Assembly: GCA_963775875.1 (NCBI GenBank)
Contig: CAVZKP010000014.1
Location: forward strand, 372,001-436,000
From: AP-15 sp963775875
GTDB taxonomy: Bacteria; Pseudomonadota; Alphaproteobacteria; ATCC43930; CGMCC-115725
Direction: 5' to 3'
Length of the DNA: 64,000 nucleotides
Made by a program: the position numbers and the translations under genes. A model generated the notes under the pieces. The model made no database searches. It saw nothing but the letters and a program-made list of their open reading frames with translations, and was not told the DNA's origin. Below, piece after piece: positions 25,163 to 34,041 of the stretch (its first letter is position 1; each line of letters starts with the position of its first letter).

Positions 25163-26035
25163 ATGCACAAGCGTGTCCGCAAAGCCGTTTTCCCTGTCGC
25201 CGGGTTGGGCACTCGCTTTCTGCCCGCGACCAAGGCGATGCCGAAGGAAATGTTGCCGATCGTCGACAAGCCGCTGATCCACTACGCGGTCGAGGAGGCG
25301 AAAGCCGCCGGCATCGAGCAGTTCTTTTTTGTCACGAGCCGGTCCAAGAGCGCGATCGACGATCATTTCGACCGTTCCTTCGAACTCGAAGCGACATTGC
25401 GCGAGCGGGGCCAGACCGCACTTGTCGAGGAACTCGAAGCAGGGCTGCCCGAACCCGGTCAAATCGCCTATACGCGGCAGCAGATGCCGCTCGGCCTGGG
25501 CCACGCGGTGTGGTGCGCGCGCGGGCTGGTCGGCGACGAACCCTTCGCCGTGCTGCTCGCCGATGATCTGATGGTCTGCCAGACGCCATGCCTGGCGCAG
25601 ATGGTCGAAGCCTATGGCGAAACCGGCGGCAACCTGGTGGCGGTGATCGAGGTGCCGCGCGAGCAGACCCGGCGCTATGGAGTCCTCGACGTGGTGTCTG
25701 ACGACGGCCGGCTGGTGCGGGCGCGCGGAGTCGTCGAGAAACCCGAGCCGGCCGCGGCGCCATCGACGTCGACGATTATCGGACGCTATATTATTCAGCC
25801 TGAAGTTTTCGGGCATCTCGCCCGGGCCGAGGCCGGCAGCGGCGGGGAGATCCAGTTGACCGATGCGCTCGCACGACTAATCGAAGACGGCCAGGCTTTT
25901 CACGGGCTGCGCTTTTCGGGCCGGCGTTTCGATTGCGGCGACAAGCTCGGTTTTCTCGAAGCGACGATCGCGCTGGGCCTGCAACATCCAGAGCTCGGTC
26001 CGGATCTGCGCCGGATCCTCAAGACCTATCTTTGA
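25163..26035 (+). CDS. galU: UTP--glucose-1-phosphate uridylyltransferase
   Basis: 290 residues. VRKAVFPVAGLGTRFLPATK is the nucleotidyltransferase signature with the catalytic G-x-G-T-R and Lys. The chain continues MPKEMLPIVDKPLIHYAVEE, QQMPLGLGHAVWCAR, VLLADD (metal Asp), RGVVEKP and GGEIQLTDALA, as in bacterial GalU. It makes UDP-glucose for glycans and exopolysaccharide. The start chosen is MHKRVRK at 25163 (CGAGGGG upstream); MIEG at 25148 with GGAG is a possible alternative. A phosphomannomutase/phosphoglucomutase gene follows 13 bp later, giving a two-gene sugar-nucleotide operon. Confidence 0.95.
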   Translation: MHKRVRKAVFPVAGLGTRFLPATKAMPKEMLPIVDKPLIHYAVEEAKAAGIEQFFFVTSRSKSAIDDHFDRSFELEATLRERGQTALVEELEAGLPEPGQIAYTRQQMPLGLGHAVWCARGLVGDEPFAVLLADDLMVCQTPCLAQMVEAYGETGGNLVAVIEVPREQTRRYGVLDVVSDDGRLVRARGVVEKPEPAAAPSTSTIIGRYIIQPEVFGHLARAEAGSGGEIQLTDALARLIEDGQAFHGLRFSGRRFDCGDKLGFLEATIALGLQHPELGPDLRRILKTYL

Positions 26036-26048
26036 ACGGGCTACGCCA

Positions 26049-27428
26049 ATGCCGCATCGTTTCGACCCGACCATCCTGCGTGAATACGATATCCGCGGCA
26101 TCGTCGGCCGGACCTTGTCGAGCGAGGACGCGCGGGCGGTGGGGCGCGCCTACGCGCTGACCCTCGCCGCCGCCGGGGGCAGCCGCGTCGCCACCGGCTA
26201 TGACGGCAGGCTGACCTCGCCCGAACTCGAGGCGGCCTTGGTCGACGGTCTGGCGATGGAGCGCATCGATGTCGTGCGCATCGGCCGGGGGCCGACGCCG
26301 ATGCTCTACTACGCGGCAGCGACGCTCGGCGTCGATGGCGGGATCATGGTCACCGGATCGCACAATCCGCCCGATTACAACGGCTTCAAATTCGTGCTCG
26401 GCGGCAAGCCGTTTTACGGCGCTGCAATCCGCGAACTCGGCGAAACCGCGCTCGGACTTGGCGTCCCGCACGGCCCGCGCGGGCGGATCGAACAGCACCC
26501 GATCCGCGACGCCTATGTCGACAGGGTGCTGCGCGATTACGACGGATCGCGCCCGCTTTCCGTCGCCTGGGACGCCGGGAACGGCGCCACCGGCGAGGTG
26601 GTGGAGCAGCTGACCGCCCGGTTGCCGGGTCGGCATATCCTGATCAACACTGCGATCGATGGCCGATTTCCCGCCCACCATCCCGACCCCACCGTGCCCG
26701 AGAACCTGATCCAGTTGCAGCAAGCGGTGGCGCACGAGCATTGCGACCTCGGCATCGCCTTCGACGGCGACGGCGATCGCATCGGGGTCGTCGACGCACG
26801 CGGCGACATCTGGTGGGGCGATCAGCTGATGGTCGTTCTGGCGCGCGACGTGCTGACCCGACACCCTGGCGCAGCGATCCTCGCCGATGTCAAGGCGAGC
26901 CAGATCCTGTTCGACGAGATCGCGCGGATGGGTGGCCGCCCGGTGATGACCGCCACCGGGCATTCGCCGATCAAGGCAAAGCTTGCCGAATTGGGCGCAC
27001 CGCTTGCCGGCGAAATGAGCGGGCACATCTTTTTCGCCGACGGCTATTACGGCTTCGACGATGCGGTCTATGTCGCTGTCCGGCTGCTCGGCATTCTCGC
27101 CCGCTCGGCGGACAGCCTGGCCGAGCTGAGGGACCGCCTGCCGCATGTGGTCAACACGCCGGAGCTGCGGTTTCCGTGCGCCGAAGCCCGCAAATTCGAG
27201 GTCGTGCGCGAGGTCGGCGAGCGGTTGCGCCAAGCCGCGGCCGAGATGGCCGAGATCGATGGTGTGCGCGTGCGCACCGCTGACGGCTGGTGGCTGTTGC
27301 GCGCTTCGAACACCCAGGATGTGCTGGTGGCTCGCGCCGAATCGACGACCCCGGATGGCCTTGCCCGGCTGACCGCGGCACTTTCGAAGCAACTCGCCGC
27401 CAGCGGCGTATCCCTGCCGGATTCCTAG
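26049..27428 (+). CDS. Phosphomannomutase/phosphoglucomutase (AlgC/ManB type)
   Basis: 459 residues, four-domain alpha-D-phosphohexomutase. The phospho-serine loop TGSHNP has Ser104, the metal loop DGDGDR has Asp239/241/243, sugar recognition is seen in GEMSGHIFF and the phosphate-binding loop in RASNTQD near the C-terminus. The opening FDPTILREYDIRGI is diagnostic. It interconverts hexose 1- and 6-phosphates via a 1,6-bisphosphate. Lying 13 bp after galU, it likely supplies glucose-1-phosphate (and/or mannose-1-phosphate) for it. Dual specificity is usual for this type. Confidence 0.95.
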   Translation: MPHRFDPTILREYDIRGIVGRTLSSEDARAVGRAYALTLAAAGGSRVATGYDGRLTSPELEAALVDGLAMERIDVVRIGRGPTPMLYYAAATLGVDGGIMVTGSHNPPDYNGFKFVLGGKPFYGAAIRELGETALGLGVPHGPRGRIEQHPIRDAYVDRVLRDYDGSRPLSVAWDAGNGATGEVVEQLTARLPGRHILINTAIDGRFPAHHPDPTVPENLIQLQQAVAHEHCDLGIAFDGDGDRIGVVDARGDIWWGDQLMVVLARDVLTRHPGAAILADVKASQILFDEIARMGGRPVMTATGHSPIKAKLAELGAPLAGEMSGHIFFADGYYGFDDAVYVAVRLLGILARSADSLAELRDRLPHVVNTPELRFPCAEARKFEVVREVGERLRQAAAEMAEIDGVRVRTADGWWLLRASNTQDVLVARAESTTPDGLARLTAALSKQLAASGVSLPDS

Positions 27429-27488
27429 CCCGGGGGCTCCATACCGCGACGGTTGGATGCGGCCGCGCCGTGGACGAGCCTGCCTGGA

Positions 27489-28864
27489 CTAACGCGCCGC
27501 AACTCTGGGCGTCGTCGGCGGAATCACTGAGCATTCGAGCTTTTTCTTGTGCAGCAGAGCGCATGCAGCCTGGGCTTCGCGCGGTGAGAAGTTCAGCAGG
27601 CGGGCACGATAGATGCGGGTCTTGTCCGCCTTGCCCGGCTCGACGATTTGCACCGGTTTGCCTCTGGCGATGGGCAGGCTTTCCGCCTTGCGGGCAGCTT
27701 TCTCGGCGGCGATGGGGGCGTGAAAGGCGCCGAGCTGGATCCCCCAGCGATCGGGGTCCGGGCCGGCGCCGGATGGGAGGCCTCATGCGGCAGCACCGCC
27801 GCCTCGGCCTTGCCGACCGGTGAGAGGTGTGCGGCCAGCCGCGCCGCGGCTTTGCCGAAGACCCCGGGCTTTGTCCGCACCGGCGTCGCGGGTTGGGCGG
27901 CGGCCACAAGCGCGGGCGGCGGTGCCGGGCGGGAGGCGATCATCGTCGCGCCCGGTACGCCCAGTGTCTCAAACCCCTGATCGAGCAGCGCCGCCATCTC
28001 GCGATCGCGCGAACTGGCAGAGTGTCCGCCGAGAACGACGCCGATCAGCCGATGGCCGCCGCGCGCGGCCGAGGTCGCGAGATTGAAGCCCGAGGCGTTG
28101 ATAAAGCCGGTTTTGATCCCGTCGGCGCCGGGATACCAGTCGAGCAGATGATCGTGGCCATAGATCGTCGTCCCGCGGAAATCGAACTCGCGGGTCGAGA
28201 AATAGCGGTATTCGCGCGGATAGTCATGATAGAGGGCGAGCGCCAACTGAGCGGTGTCGCGCGCCGTCGTGTGCTGCTCGGGATCGGGCAGGCCCGAGGC
28301 GTTGTGATAAAACGTGGCGCGCATCCCGAGTTGCTCGGCTTTGCGGTTCATCAGCTCGGCGAAGGCCGGTTCGCTGCCGGCAATGCCTTCGGCAAGCACC
28401 GCGGCGGCATCATTGGCCGATCGGGTAACGATGCCGAGGATCAGATCCTGCACGCTGACCGCGTCGCCCGGCCGCAGGCCGAGCTTGGTGGGCTGCTTGC
28501 TTGCCGCAGCGACGCTGACCGGGAGGTATTGGTCCAACCGTAGCCGACCCGTATTCAGCGCCTCAAAGGTCAGGTACAGGGTCATCATCTTGGTCAGCGA
28601 TGCCGGATAGGTGATGGCGTCGGCATTGCTCTCGCTCAGAACCCTGCCGGTGTCGGCGTCGAGCACGATCGATTCGCTGACCGGAATTGGGGCAAATCCG
28701 ACGCTCGGCAGCCGGACATGGTGCCGCCCGTGTCGCGCGGCCTCGGCGCCCCCCGCGCCAAACCAAATGACCGCGGCAATCGCAGCCGCGACTGCGACAA
28801 TTCTCGACGCACGGAAACCGCCCCCGCGGGATCCGCCGCGCTCATGATGCTCTAGCACTGTCAC
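27489..28864 (-). CDS. D-alanyl-D-alanine carboxypeptidase (DacF type) with SPOR tail, frame broken before the SPOR domain
   Basis: The penicillin-binding catalytic triad is intact: SLTK (Ser89, Lys92), SAN (149-151) and KTG (251-253). An N-terminal anchor covers about 22-40. After a proline/alanine linker the frame breaks near 27765-27780 (in GCCCGGACCCCG). The annotated frame ends near 27593, whereas one frame over the sequence continues GIQLGAFHAPIAAEKAARKA, VQIVEPGKADKTRIYRARL and LLHKKKLECSVI, a SPOR peptidoglycan-binding domain ending at 27489. The enzyme trims pentapeptides in the periplasm. No good ATG exists; a GTG at 28864 after GGGGGG is used and a TTG at 28876 is possible. Confidence 0.85.
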
Positions 28865-29101
28865 CGCACCCCCCAATTCCCCCGGAACTGCGCAACCGAC
28901 AGCGCCGCACAGTTCGCCAGAAACGACAGTAGAAAAAAGCGGCGCTCCTGTCTAGTTTCACCTGCTCCTTTGGCAGATTATGCAATTGCCTTGGCGATCG
29001 CCATCGAGCACAGGCGGGCCGCAGGTAGCGCGGACCAATCGCTGGCGCCGGTGCTGTGCTTTCGGCGGCTCAACTCCTTGGCCACGGCGCCGCACTCGCT
29101 G

Positions 29102-29118
29102 ATTGTGCGTTGCACAAT
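29102..29118. promoter_or_regulatory. Candidate PhaR-type operator upstream of phasin
   Basis: ATTGTGC-GTT-GCACAAT is a perfect 7-bp inverted repeat with a 3-bp centre, 75 bp before the phasin start. Its core TGC-N3-GCA matches the form known for PhaR, the repressor of phasin genes in Alphaproteobacteria (CTGC-N3/4-GCAG). No phaR gene is in the window, so the link is inferred from the sequence and its position. Confidence 0.5.
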
Positions 29119-29192
29119 TTTGTTGCCGAGCCGATCGAATCGGGGCTAGAGTGGCTTGGTGCGGCGCAGTCGGCGGCAGCGAGGATATCACG

Positions 29193-29720
29193 ATGGAAAC
29201 CAAGGGTAAGCGCACCGCTCGAACAGCGGCGCCGGTTGGAATCTTGGGCCCGGCAGTTGTAGCCGCCGAGGCGCCGAACGAAATTCTTGTCGCCAAGGTG
29301 ACGGAGTTGGCTGCGCCGGAGGCATCGCGCACCGAGCCGCAGAGCGGCTCGCCGCCGCTTTCGGCGCTGAGCGCCGAGCCTGGCGACCGCAGCCAGATTG
29401 CTAACCAAGCCCTCGCTGCGCTAGCGGAATCTCGTGCGGCATTGGCACGCGGGCTCGACGCGCTTAGCGAGGAGGTGGCCGGGTTGACGCGTTGTGGCAT
29501 TGACGCGGCGGCGCGCACTGCGATTGAGATGCTGGCGGTCAAAACGCTTTCCGATGCGATTGCGGTCAATGCCGGTTTCGCCCGCTCCAGTTTTGACAAT
29601 TGGCTCAACGGCTCAGCCAAATTCTCCGAGCTCGGCGTCAAGCTCGCGGTCGAGTCTTCGCGGCCATTCCTCGCGCGCCTTGGCAACACCTGGAGCTTTC
29701 CCCCTCGCCTCAGCTATTGA
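29193..29720 (+). CDS. Phasin family protein
   Basis: 175 residues from the ATG at 29193 (GCGAGGA upstream). An alanine/proline-rich N-terminal part (1-70) precedes an amphipathic helical region: IANQALAALAESRAALARGL and CGIDAAARTAIEMLAVKTLS, then DAIAVNAGFARSSFDNWLNG with the phasin-like end SSRPFLARLG. Phasins coat polyhydroxyalkanoate granules. The gene stands alone, with no PHA synthase in the window, and has a candidate PhaR operator upstream. Confidence 0.82.
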   Translation: METKGKRTARTAAPVGILGPAVVAAEAPNEILVAKVTELAAPEASRTEPQSGSPPLSALSAEPGDRSQIANQALAALAESRAALARGLDALSEEVAGLTRCGIDAAARTAIEMLAVKTLSDAIAVNAGFARSSFDNWLNGSAKFSELGVKLAVESSRPFLARLGNTWSFPPRLSY

Positions 29721-29963
29721 CCAGTCTGGAACGGTTGCCAAGAACATAGGCTGCCGGCGCGAACGAGAGGTTACCGGGCGACAAAGCACAAATGCGCTCG
29801 TCATTGCGGCGTCCACGGCGCCGAAAGGGTGCGCTGATCAGGGCCGCGAATAGCCGCGGATCCCGGCTTCAATTCCGATCTCGCGTCGCGGTCAACGACG
29901 TGGCAACGTCGAGAGCAGTCGCCCAATCGCGTCGCGCGGTCACGGATATCTGGTTCAGCGAAC

Positions 29964-31358
29964 ATGCCTGATCGCTACGACGTCGTCATCATCGGAGCTG
30001 GGCCTGGCGGCTATGTCGCGGCGATCCGGGCGGCGCAGCTCGGGCTCAAGACAGCATGCGTCGAAAGCCGCGACAGTCTCGGCGGGACCTGTCTCAATAT
30101 CGGCTGCATCCCGTCGAAGGCCCTGCTGCAATCCTCGGAAAAATTCGCCGAGGCGCGGCTTACACTGGCCGAGCACGGGGTCAGGATCGGCGAGATCGGA
30201 CTCGACCTCGCCGCGATGATGGACCGAAAGGAGCGGGTCGTCACCACGCTGACCCGCGGGGTCGAGTTCCTGTTTCGCAAGAATAAGATCGATTGGCTCA
30301 AGGGCAAAGCGCGCATCGCGGCGTCGGGACGGGTCGTCATCACTGGCGCTGACGGCAGCGTCCAAGAGATCGAGGTGGACGCCATCATCATCGCCACCGG
30401 GTCGGAAAGCACGCCGCTGCCCGGAATTGAGGTCGACGAGCGGCGCGTCCTGTCGTCGACTGGAGCCTTGGCGCTCGATCATGTGCCAGAGCGGCTCGTC
30501 GTGATCGGGGGTGGCTATATCGGGCTCGAATTGGGCTCGGTTTGGCGTCGGCTCGGGGCCAAGGTGACGGTCGTCGAGCTGCTCGACCGGATCGTGCCGA
30601 ATATGGACCGGGAACTGGCGACCGCCTTGCAGCGGGTGCTGACGCGTCAGGGGATCGAGTTCAGGCTCGGCGCCAAGGTGGTCGGCACCGGCCAAAATGC
30701 CGATGGGGTAACCATCGACATCGAGGGCGAGCCGCAGAGCCTCTCGGCCGAGGTGTTGCTGGTGTCGATCGGCCGGCGCGCCTACGCCCAAGGGTTGGGG
30801 CTCGAAGCAATCGGGGTCGCGCGCGACCCGCAGGGCCGGATTGTGGTCGATGACGGCTTCGCCACCAACGTTCCCGGCATCTATGCGATCGGTGACGTGA
30901 TCCGCGGGCCGATGCTGGCGCACAAGGCGATGGACGAGGGCGTGGCGCTGGCCGAGCGCCTGGCCGGGCAGCAACCGTCGATCGATTACCACGCGATCCC
31001 GGCGGTGGTCTACACTTGGCCCGAGGTGGCCGCGGTCGGCAGCACCGAGGAGGAACTGAAGGCAGCGGGGACCGCCTTCCGCACCGGCAAGTTCCCGTTC
31101 ACCGCCACGCCTCGCGCCCGGACCAACGGCGACACCGAGGGATTCGTCAAGATTCTCGCCGACAGCGCGACCGACAAGGTTCTGGGCGTACACATCATCG
31201 GCCCCGACGCCGGCACGATGATCGCCGAGGCGGCCTTGGCGATCGAATTCGGCGCCTCGGCCGAGGACATCGCCCGCACCTGTCATGCCCATCCGACCTT
31301 GAGCGAAGCGGTCAAGGAAGCCGCCCTCGCGGTCGCCGGCCGCGCCATCCACATCTAA
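29964..31358 (+). CDS. lpdA: Dihydrolipoyl dehydrogenase
   Basis: 464 residues. FAD-binding GAGPGGYVAA (11-20), the redox-active disulfide GGTCLNIGCIPSK (Cys43/Cys48), the NAD motif GGGYIGLELGSVW, the second FAD contact AIGDVIRGPMLAHKA and the C-terminal His-Glu dyad in HAHPTLSEAVKEA are all present. E3 component of 2-oxoacid dehydrogenase and glycine-cleavage complexes, reoxidising dihydrolipoamide with NAD. No E1 or E2 gene is nearby, so this is a separately encoded E3. It converges with metZ, 19 bp between stops. Confidence 0.97.
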   Translation: MPDRYDVVIIGAGPGGYVAAIRAAQLGLKTACVESRDSLGGTCLNIGCIPSKALLQSSEKFAEARLTLAEHGVRIGEIGLDLAAMMDRKERVVTTLTRGVEFLFRKNKIDWLKGKARIAASGRVVITGADGSVQEIEVDAIIIATGSESTPLPGIEVDERRVLSSTGALALDHVPERLVVIGGGYIGLELGSVWRRLGAKVTVVELLDRIVPNMDRELATALQRVLTRQGIEFRLGAKVVGTGQNADGVTIDIEGEPQSLSAEVLLVSIGRRAYAQGLGLEAIGVARDPQGRIVVDDGFATNVPGIYAIGDVIRGPMLAHKAMDEGVALAERLAGQQPSIDYHAIPAVVYTWPEVAAVGSTEEELKAAGTAFRTGKFPFTATPRARTNGDTEGFVKILADSATDKVLGVHIIGPDAGTMIAEAALAIEFGASAEDIARTCHAHPTLSEAVKEAALAVAGRAIHI

Positions 31359-31377
31359 GCCCGGCGAGGCACCTCGA

Positions 31378-32583
31378 TCAGACGCGGTTGAGCGCTCTTT
31401 CGATGTCGTCCAACAGATCGGCCTCGGCTTCGAGGCCGGCCGAAAAGCGCACCAGGGAGTCGCCGATGCCGAGCTCGGCCCGCGCTTCGGGTTTGAGCCG
31501 CGAATGCGTCGTCGTCGCTGGATGGGTGACGAGGCTCTTTGAATCGCCGAGATTGTTCGAGATGTCGACGAGGCGCAGCGCATCGAGAAAGCGAAAGCAC
31601 TCCTCTTTGCCGCCGGCCACGTCAAAGCAGACGAGGCTACCGCCCTGCTTCATCTGGCGTCGCGCCAGTTCGTATTGCGGGTGGCTCGGTAGCCCCGGAT
31701 AGAGCACCCGCGTAATCTTCGGGTTTGCTTCGAGCGCGCGGGCCACGGCGGCAGCGGTACGGCATTGCCGATCGACCCGCAATTCGAGCGTTTCCAACCC
31801 CTTCAGCAACAGCCAAGCGTTGAACGGGCTCAAAGACGGCCCGGTGTGCCGGTAGAACAGCCCGAGATCATCCTTGATGAATTTTTCCGATGCGAGGATC
31901 GCCCCGCCGAGACAGCGACCCTGTCCGTCGATGTGCTTGGTCGCCGAATAGACGACCACGTCGGCGCCGAGCGCCAGCGGCTTCTGCAATAGCGGTGTGG
32001 CGAACACATTATCGACGACGAGGAGGCCGCCAGCACGGTGCGTCAGCCGCGCCACCTCGGCCAGATCGACGATCTCCATTGCCGGGTTCGACGGGCTTTC
32101 ACAAAAGGCCAGCGCGGCGCCGCCGGCCAGCGCCGCCTCCCAGGCGCCCAGATCGCGGCCGTCGACGAGCACCGTTTCGATGCCCCAGCGCGGCAGCAAT
32201 TCGGATAGGATGTAGTGGCACGATCCGAACAATGCCCGGCTTGACACGACCCGCTGTCCGGCGCGCAGTCGGCACAGGAGCGCGGCGAACACCGCCGCCA
32301 TCCCGCTGGCGGTAGCACGGCAAGCCTCCGCCCCCTCGATGAGCCGCAGCCGCTCCTCGAACATCGCTACGGTCGGGTTGCGGTACCGCGAATAGACATA
32401 GCGCGAGCCGTCGTTGGCAAAGGCTGTTTCGGCGGTGGCGGCATCGCCGTAAACAAAGCCGGAAGTCATGAACAGCGCTTCGCAGGTCTCGTCATGCGCG
32501 CTGCGGGTGGTGCCGCCGCGCACCAGGATCGTGGCCGGCGCTACGGTATCGGCGAGGTCGGGAGGCAGGACGGGTTTGGGCAT
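31378..32583 (-). CDS. metZ: O-succinylhomoserine sulfhydrylase
   Basis: 401 residues, PLP-dependent Cys/Met metabolism enzyme. The internal aldimine Lys216 lies in YSATKHIDGQGR, and YVYSRYRNPT, TASGMAA and DNVFATPLLQ supply cofactor contacts. The ATKHIDGQGRCLGG wording and length are typical of alphaproteobacterial MetZ, which makes homocysteine directly from O-succinylhomoserine and sulfide. A cystathionine gamma-synthase activity is the alternative. The start has TGGAGA upstream. Control by a SAM-II riboswitch and terminator in the 5' leader supports a role in methionine synthesis. Confidence 0.93.
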   Translation of the reverse strand: MPKPVLPPDLADTVAPATILVRGGTTRSAHDETCEALFMTSGFVYGDAATAETAFANDGSRYVYSRYRNPTVAMFEERLRLIEGAEACRATASGMAAVFAALLCRLRAGQRVVSSRALFGSCHYILSELLPRWGIETVLVDGRDLGAWEAALAGGAALAFCESPSNPAMEIVDLAEVARLTHRAGGLLVVDNVFATPLLQKPLALGADVVVYSATKHIDGQGRCLGGAILASEKFIKDDLGLFYRHTGPSLSPFNAWLLLKGLETLELRVDRQCRTAAAVARALEANPKITRVLYPGLPSHPQYELARRQMKQGGSLVCFDVAGGKEECFRFLDALRLVDISNNLGDSKSLVTHPATTTHSRLKPEARAELGIGDSLVRFSAGLEAEADLLDDIERALNRV

Positions 32584-32621
32584 CGGCAGGGTTCTCCACT
32601 TCGAAGCCGCGCCGATCCGGG

Positions 32622-32655
32622 AAATAAAAAACCCCGGTCCCGCGCGGGCCAGGGC
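32622..32655 (-). terminator. Intrinsic terminator in the metZ leader
   Basis: On the minus strand a GC-rich hairpin, CCCTGGCCCG...CGGGACCGGGG, runs straight into TTTTTTATTT. It lies between the SAM-II aptamer and metZ, about 40 bp before the start codon. This position fits an attenuator governed by the aptamer rather than the end of an upstream gene. Confidence 0.75.
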
Positions 32656-32667
32656 TCCTTTCAGAAC

Positions 32668-32732
32668 TCCCGACCTTTTAGCGCTTCTTTAACGTGGCCG
32701 CAAGCCGGTCGGCTCAAATCCACCACGGTGCG
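32668..32732 (-). ncRNA. SAM-II riboswitch (metA/metZ leader)
   Basis: Read on the minus strand, the segment contains the conserved SAM-II blocks in order: GTGGTGGATTTGAGCC, CTTGCGGCCACGTTAAA and GCGCTAAAAGGTC. The H-type pseudoknot pairing partners (GGC/GCC and the TAAA-TAAAAGG tract) are in place. SAM-II aptamers of Alphaproteobacteria bind S-adenosylmethionine and shut off methionine-synthesis genes. The aptamer is followed by a terminator hairpin and metZ starts about 85 bp downstream. Confidence 0.9.
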
Positions 32733-32804
32733 GATCTGTTAGACCGCTGAGCGCAGCAATGTCAAGCAGGGTCGCATAGCCGATTGGACCCTTGGCCCCG
32801 GATC

Positions 32805-33812
32805 TCACTCGCTCGGAGGGTGCCATAGGGCAGCCGCGGCGAAAGCGAAATGGGCGAGGATTTCGCTGCGCGGTATCTCGTGCACCACAAAGACGAGACG
32901 GCTGCGGCCCTCGCCCCCCGACCGGTCGTCGCCCGGCCAGCCTGCGGGCCAATCGTCGAGCCATACCGGGGTGAACATCGCATGCTGCGCCGCCTGCACC
33001 ACCGCTGGCCGCTCCGGCCGGTCGGAGAAGCGCACGATCCCCTTGACCCGCAAAAGATCGGTGCCACGGGCGCGGGCGAGCCCACCGAGCGCGCGGGCGA
33101 AGTCGAAACGGCTGATCTCGCCGCCGAGACTGATCGCAAACGTGTCGATTCCGTGGCTATGGACGGCGGTAGGCTCGGTCAGCGGCGCAGGCAGGGCACG
33201 GCTCCCGGCGGCGAACAGCGTCGCGCCGGGATCGGCGATCTCGGCCGCCAGGACGCGCGGTGCGCGGTCGTTGATCCGATCGAGCCGGTGGATCAGAGCG
33301 GGTTCGAGCGGGGCGAGATCGGTCTTGGTGATGACGACGGTGTCGGCCAGCGCTGCCTGCCGCGCCGCCTCAGGGAACCGGTCGATGGTTTCAGCGCCGG
33401 CGACCGCGTCGACCAAGGTTACGACTCCGGCCAGATGCAGGCAGTGGTCGAGCATCGGATCGGCGCCCAACGTATAAAGGATCGGGGCCGGATCGGCGAG
33501 GCCCGAGGTTTCAACGACGATCCGGCGGAACGCTCGGATCGCACCGGCCGCGCGGCGGTCGAGCAGGCTGCGCAGAGTCCGCGCCAGATCCTCGCGGACG
33601 GCGCAGCACAGGCACCCACCCGGTAACTCGACGACGCTGCCTTCGACAAAATCGACGAGATGGTGGTCGATGGCGATCTCACCGACCTCATTGATGATCA
33701 CCGCCGTGTCGGCGAGCGCCGGCGAAACTAGGGCGCGGCGCAGCAGGGTCGTCTTGCCACTGCCGAGAAACCCGGTCAGCACCGTGGTCGGCAACGTTTC
33801 CGGTTCCGGCAT
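32805..33812 (-). CDS. CobW/G3E-family GTP-binding metallochaperone-like protein
   Basis: 335 residues. Walker A GFLGSGKTTL (Lys20), the metal-binding CLCC (Cys67-Cys70) preceded by ELPGG, ETSGLADP and the guanine-specificity TKTD mark the COG0523 branch. The C-terminal CobW_C domain (LRVKGIVRFSDRPERPAVVQ, then WHPPSE) ends the protein. Such proteins use GTP to deliver zinc, cobalt or other metals. The ATG at 33812 is used; its ribosome site is weak and other starts upstream are possible. It lies 70 bp upstream of the SAM-II leader on the same strand, and its target enzyme is unknown. Confidence 0.9.
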   Translation of the reverse strand: MPEPETLPTTVLTGFLGSGKTTLLRRALVSPALADTAVIINEVGEIAIDHHLVDFVEGSVVELPGGCLCCAVREDLARTLRSLLDRRAAGAIRAFRRIVVETSGLADPAPILYTLGADPMLDHCLHLAGVVTLVDAVAGAETIDRFPEAARQAALADTVVITKTDLAPLEPALIHRLDRINDRAPRVLAAEIADPGATLFAAGSRALPAPLTEPTAVHSHGIDTFAISLGGEISRFDFARALGGLARARGTDLLRVKGIVRFSDRPERPAVVQAAQHAMFTPVWLDDWPAGWPGDDRSGGEGRSRLVFVVHEIPRSEILAHFAFAAAALWHPPSE

Positions 33813-34041
33813 CTTGTTAACTACGCTTGCACCGACAATCGCTGGGCCGATCGTTTCACGGACGGGGCGGGCAGGCAAGCTGCGGTCGCGACGCTTCACC
33901 TGCCCCCGTCGAAGCGGTTGCATTCTGCGCTCTGCGTCCGCATCATGCCGGCCATAATTGCTCGGCATGGGTGGATTGGCGGGCAGGCGAGGAAATGCGG
34001 ACGGGATCGTGTCGGGCAATGTGAGCGGGCGTGCAGCTGCA

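Noticed and set aside
28958..29689. Long minus-strand frame over the phasin gene
   Set aside because: It is antisense to a gene with clear phasin features and has no family of its own.
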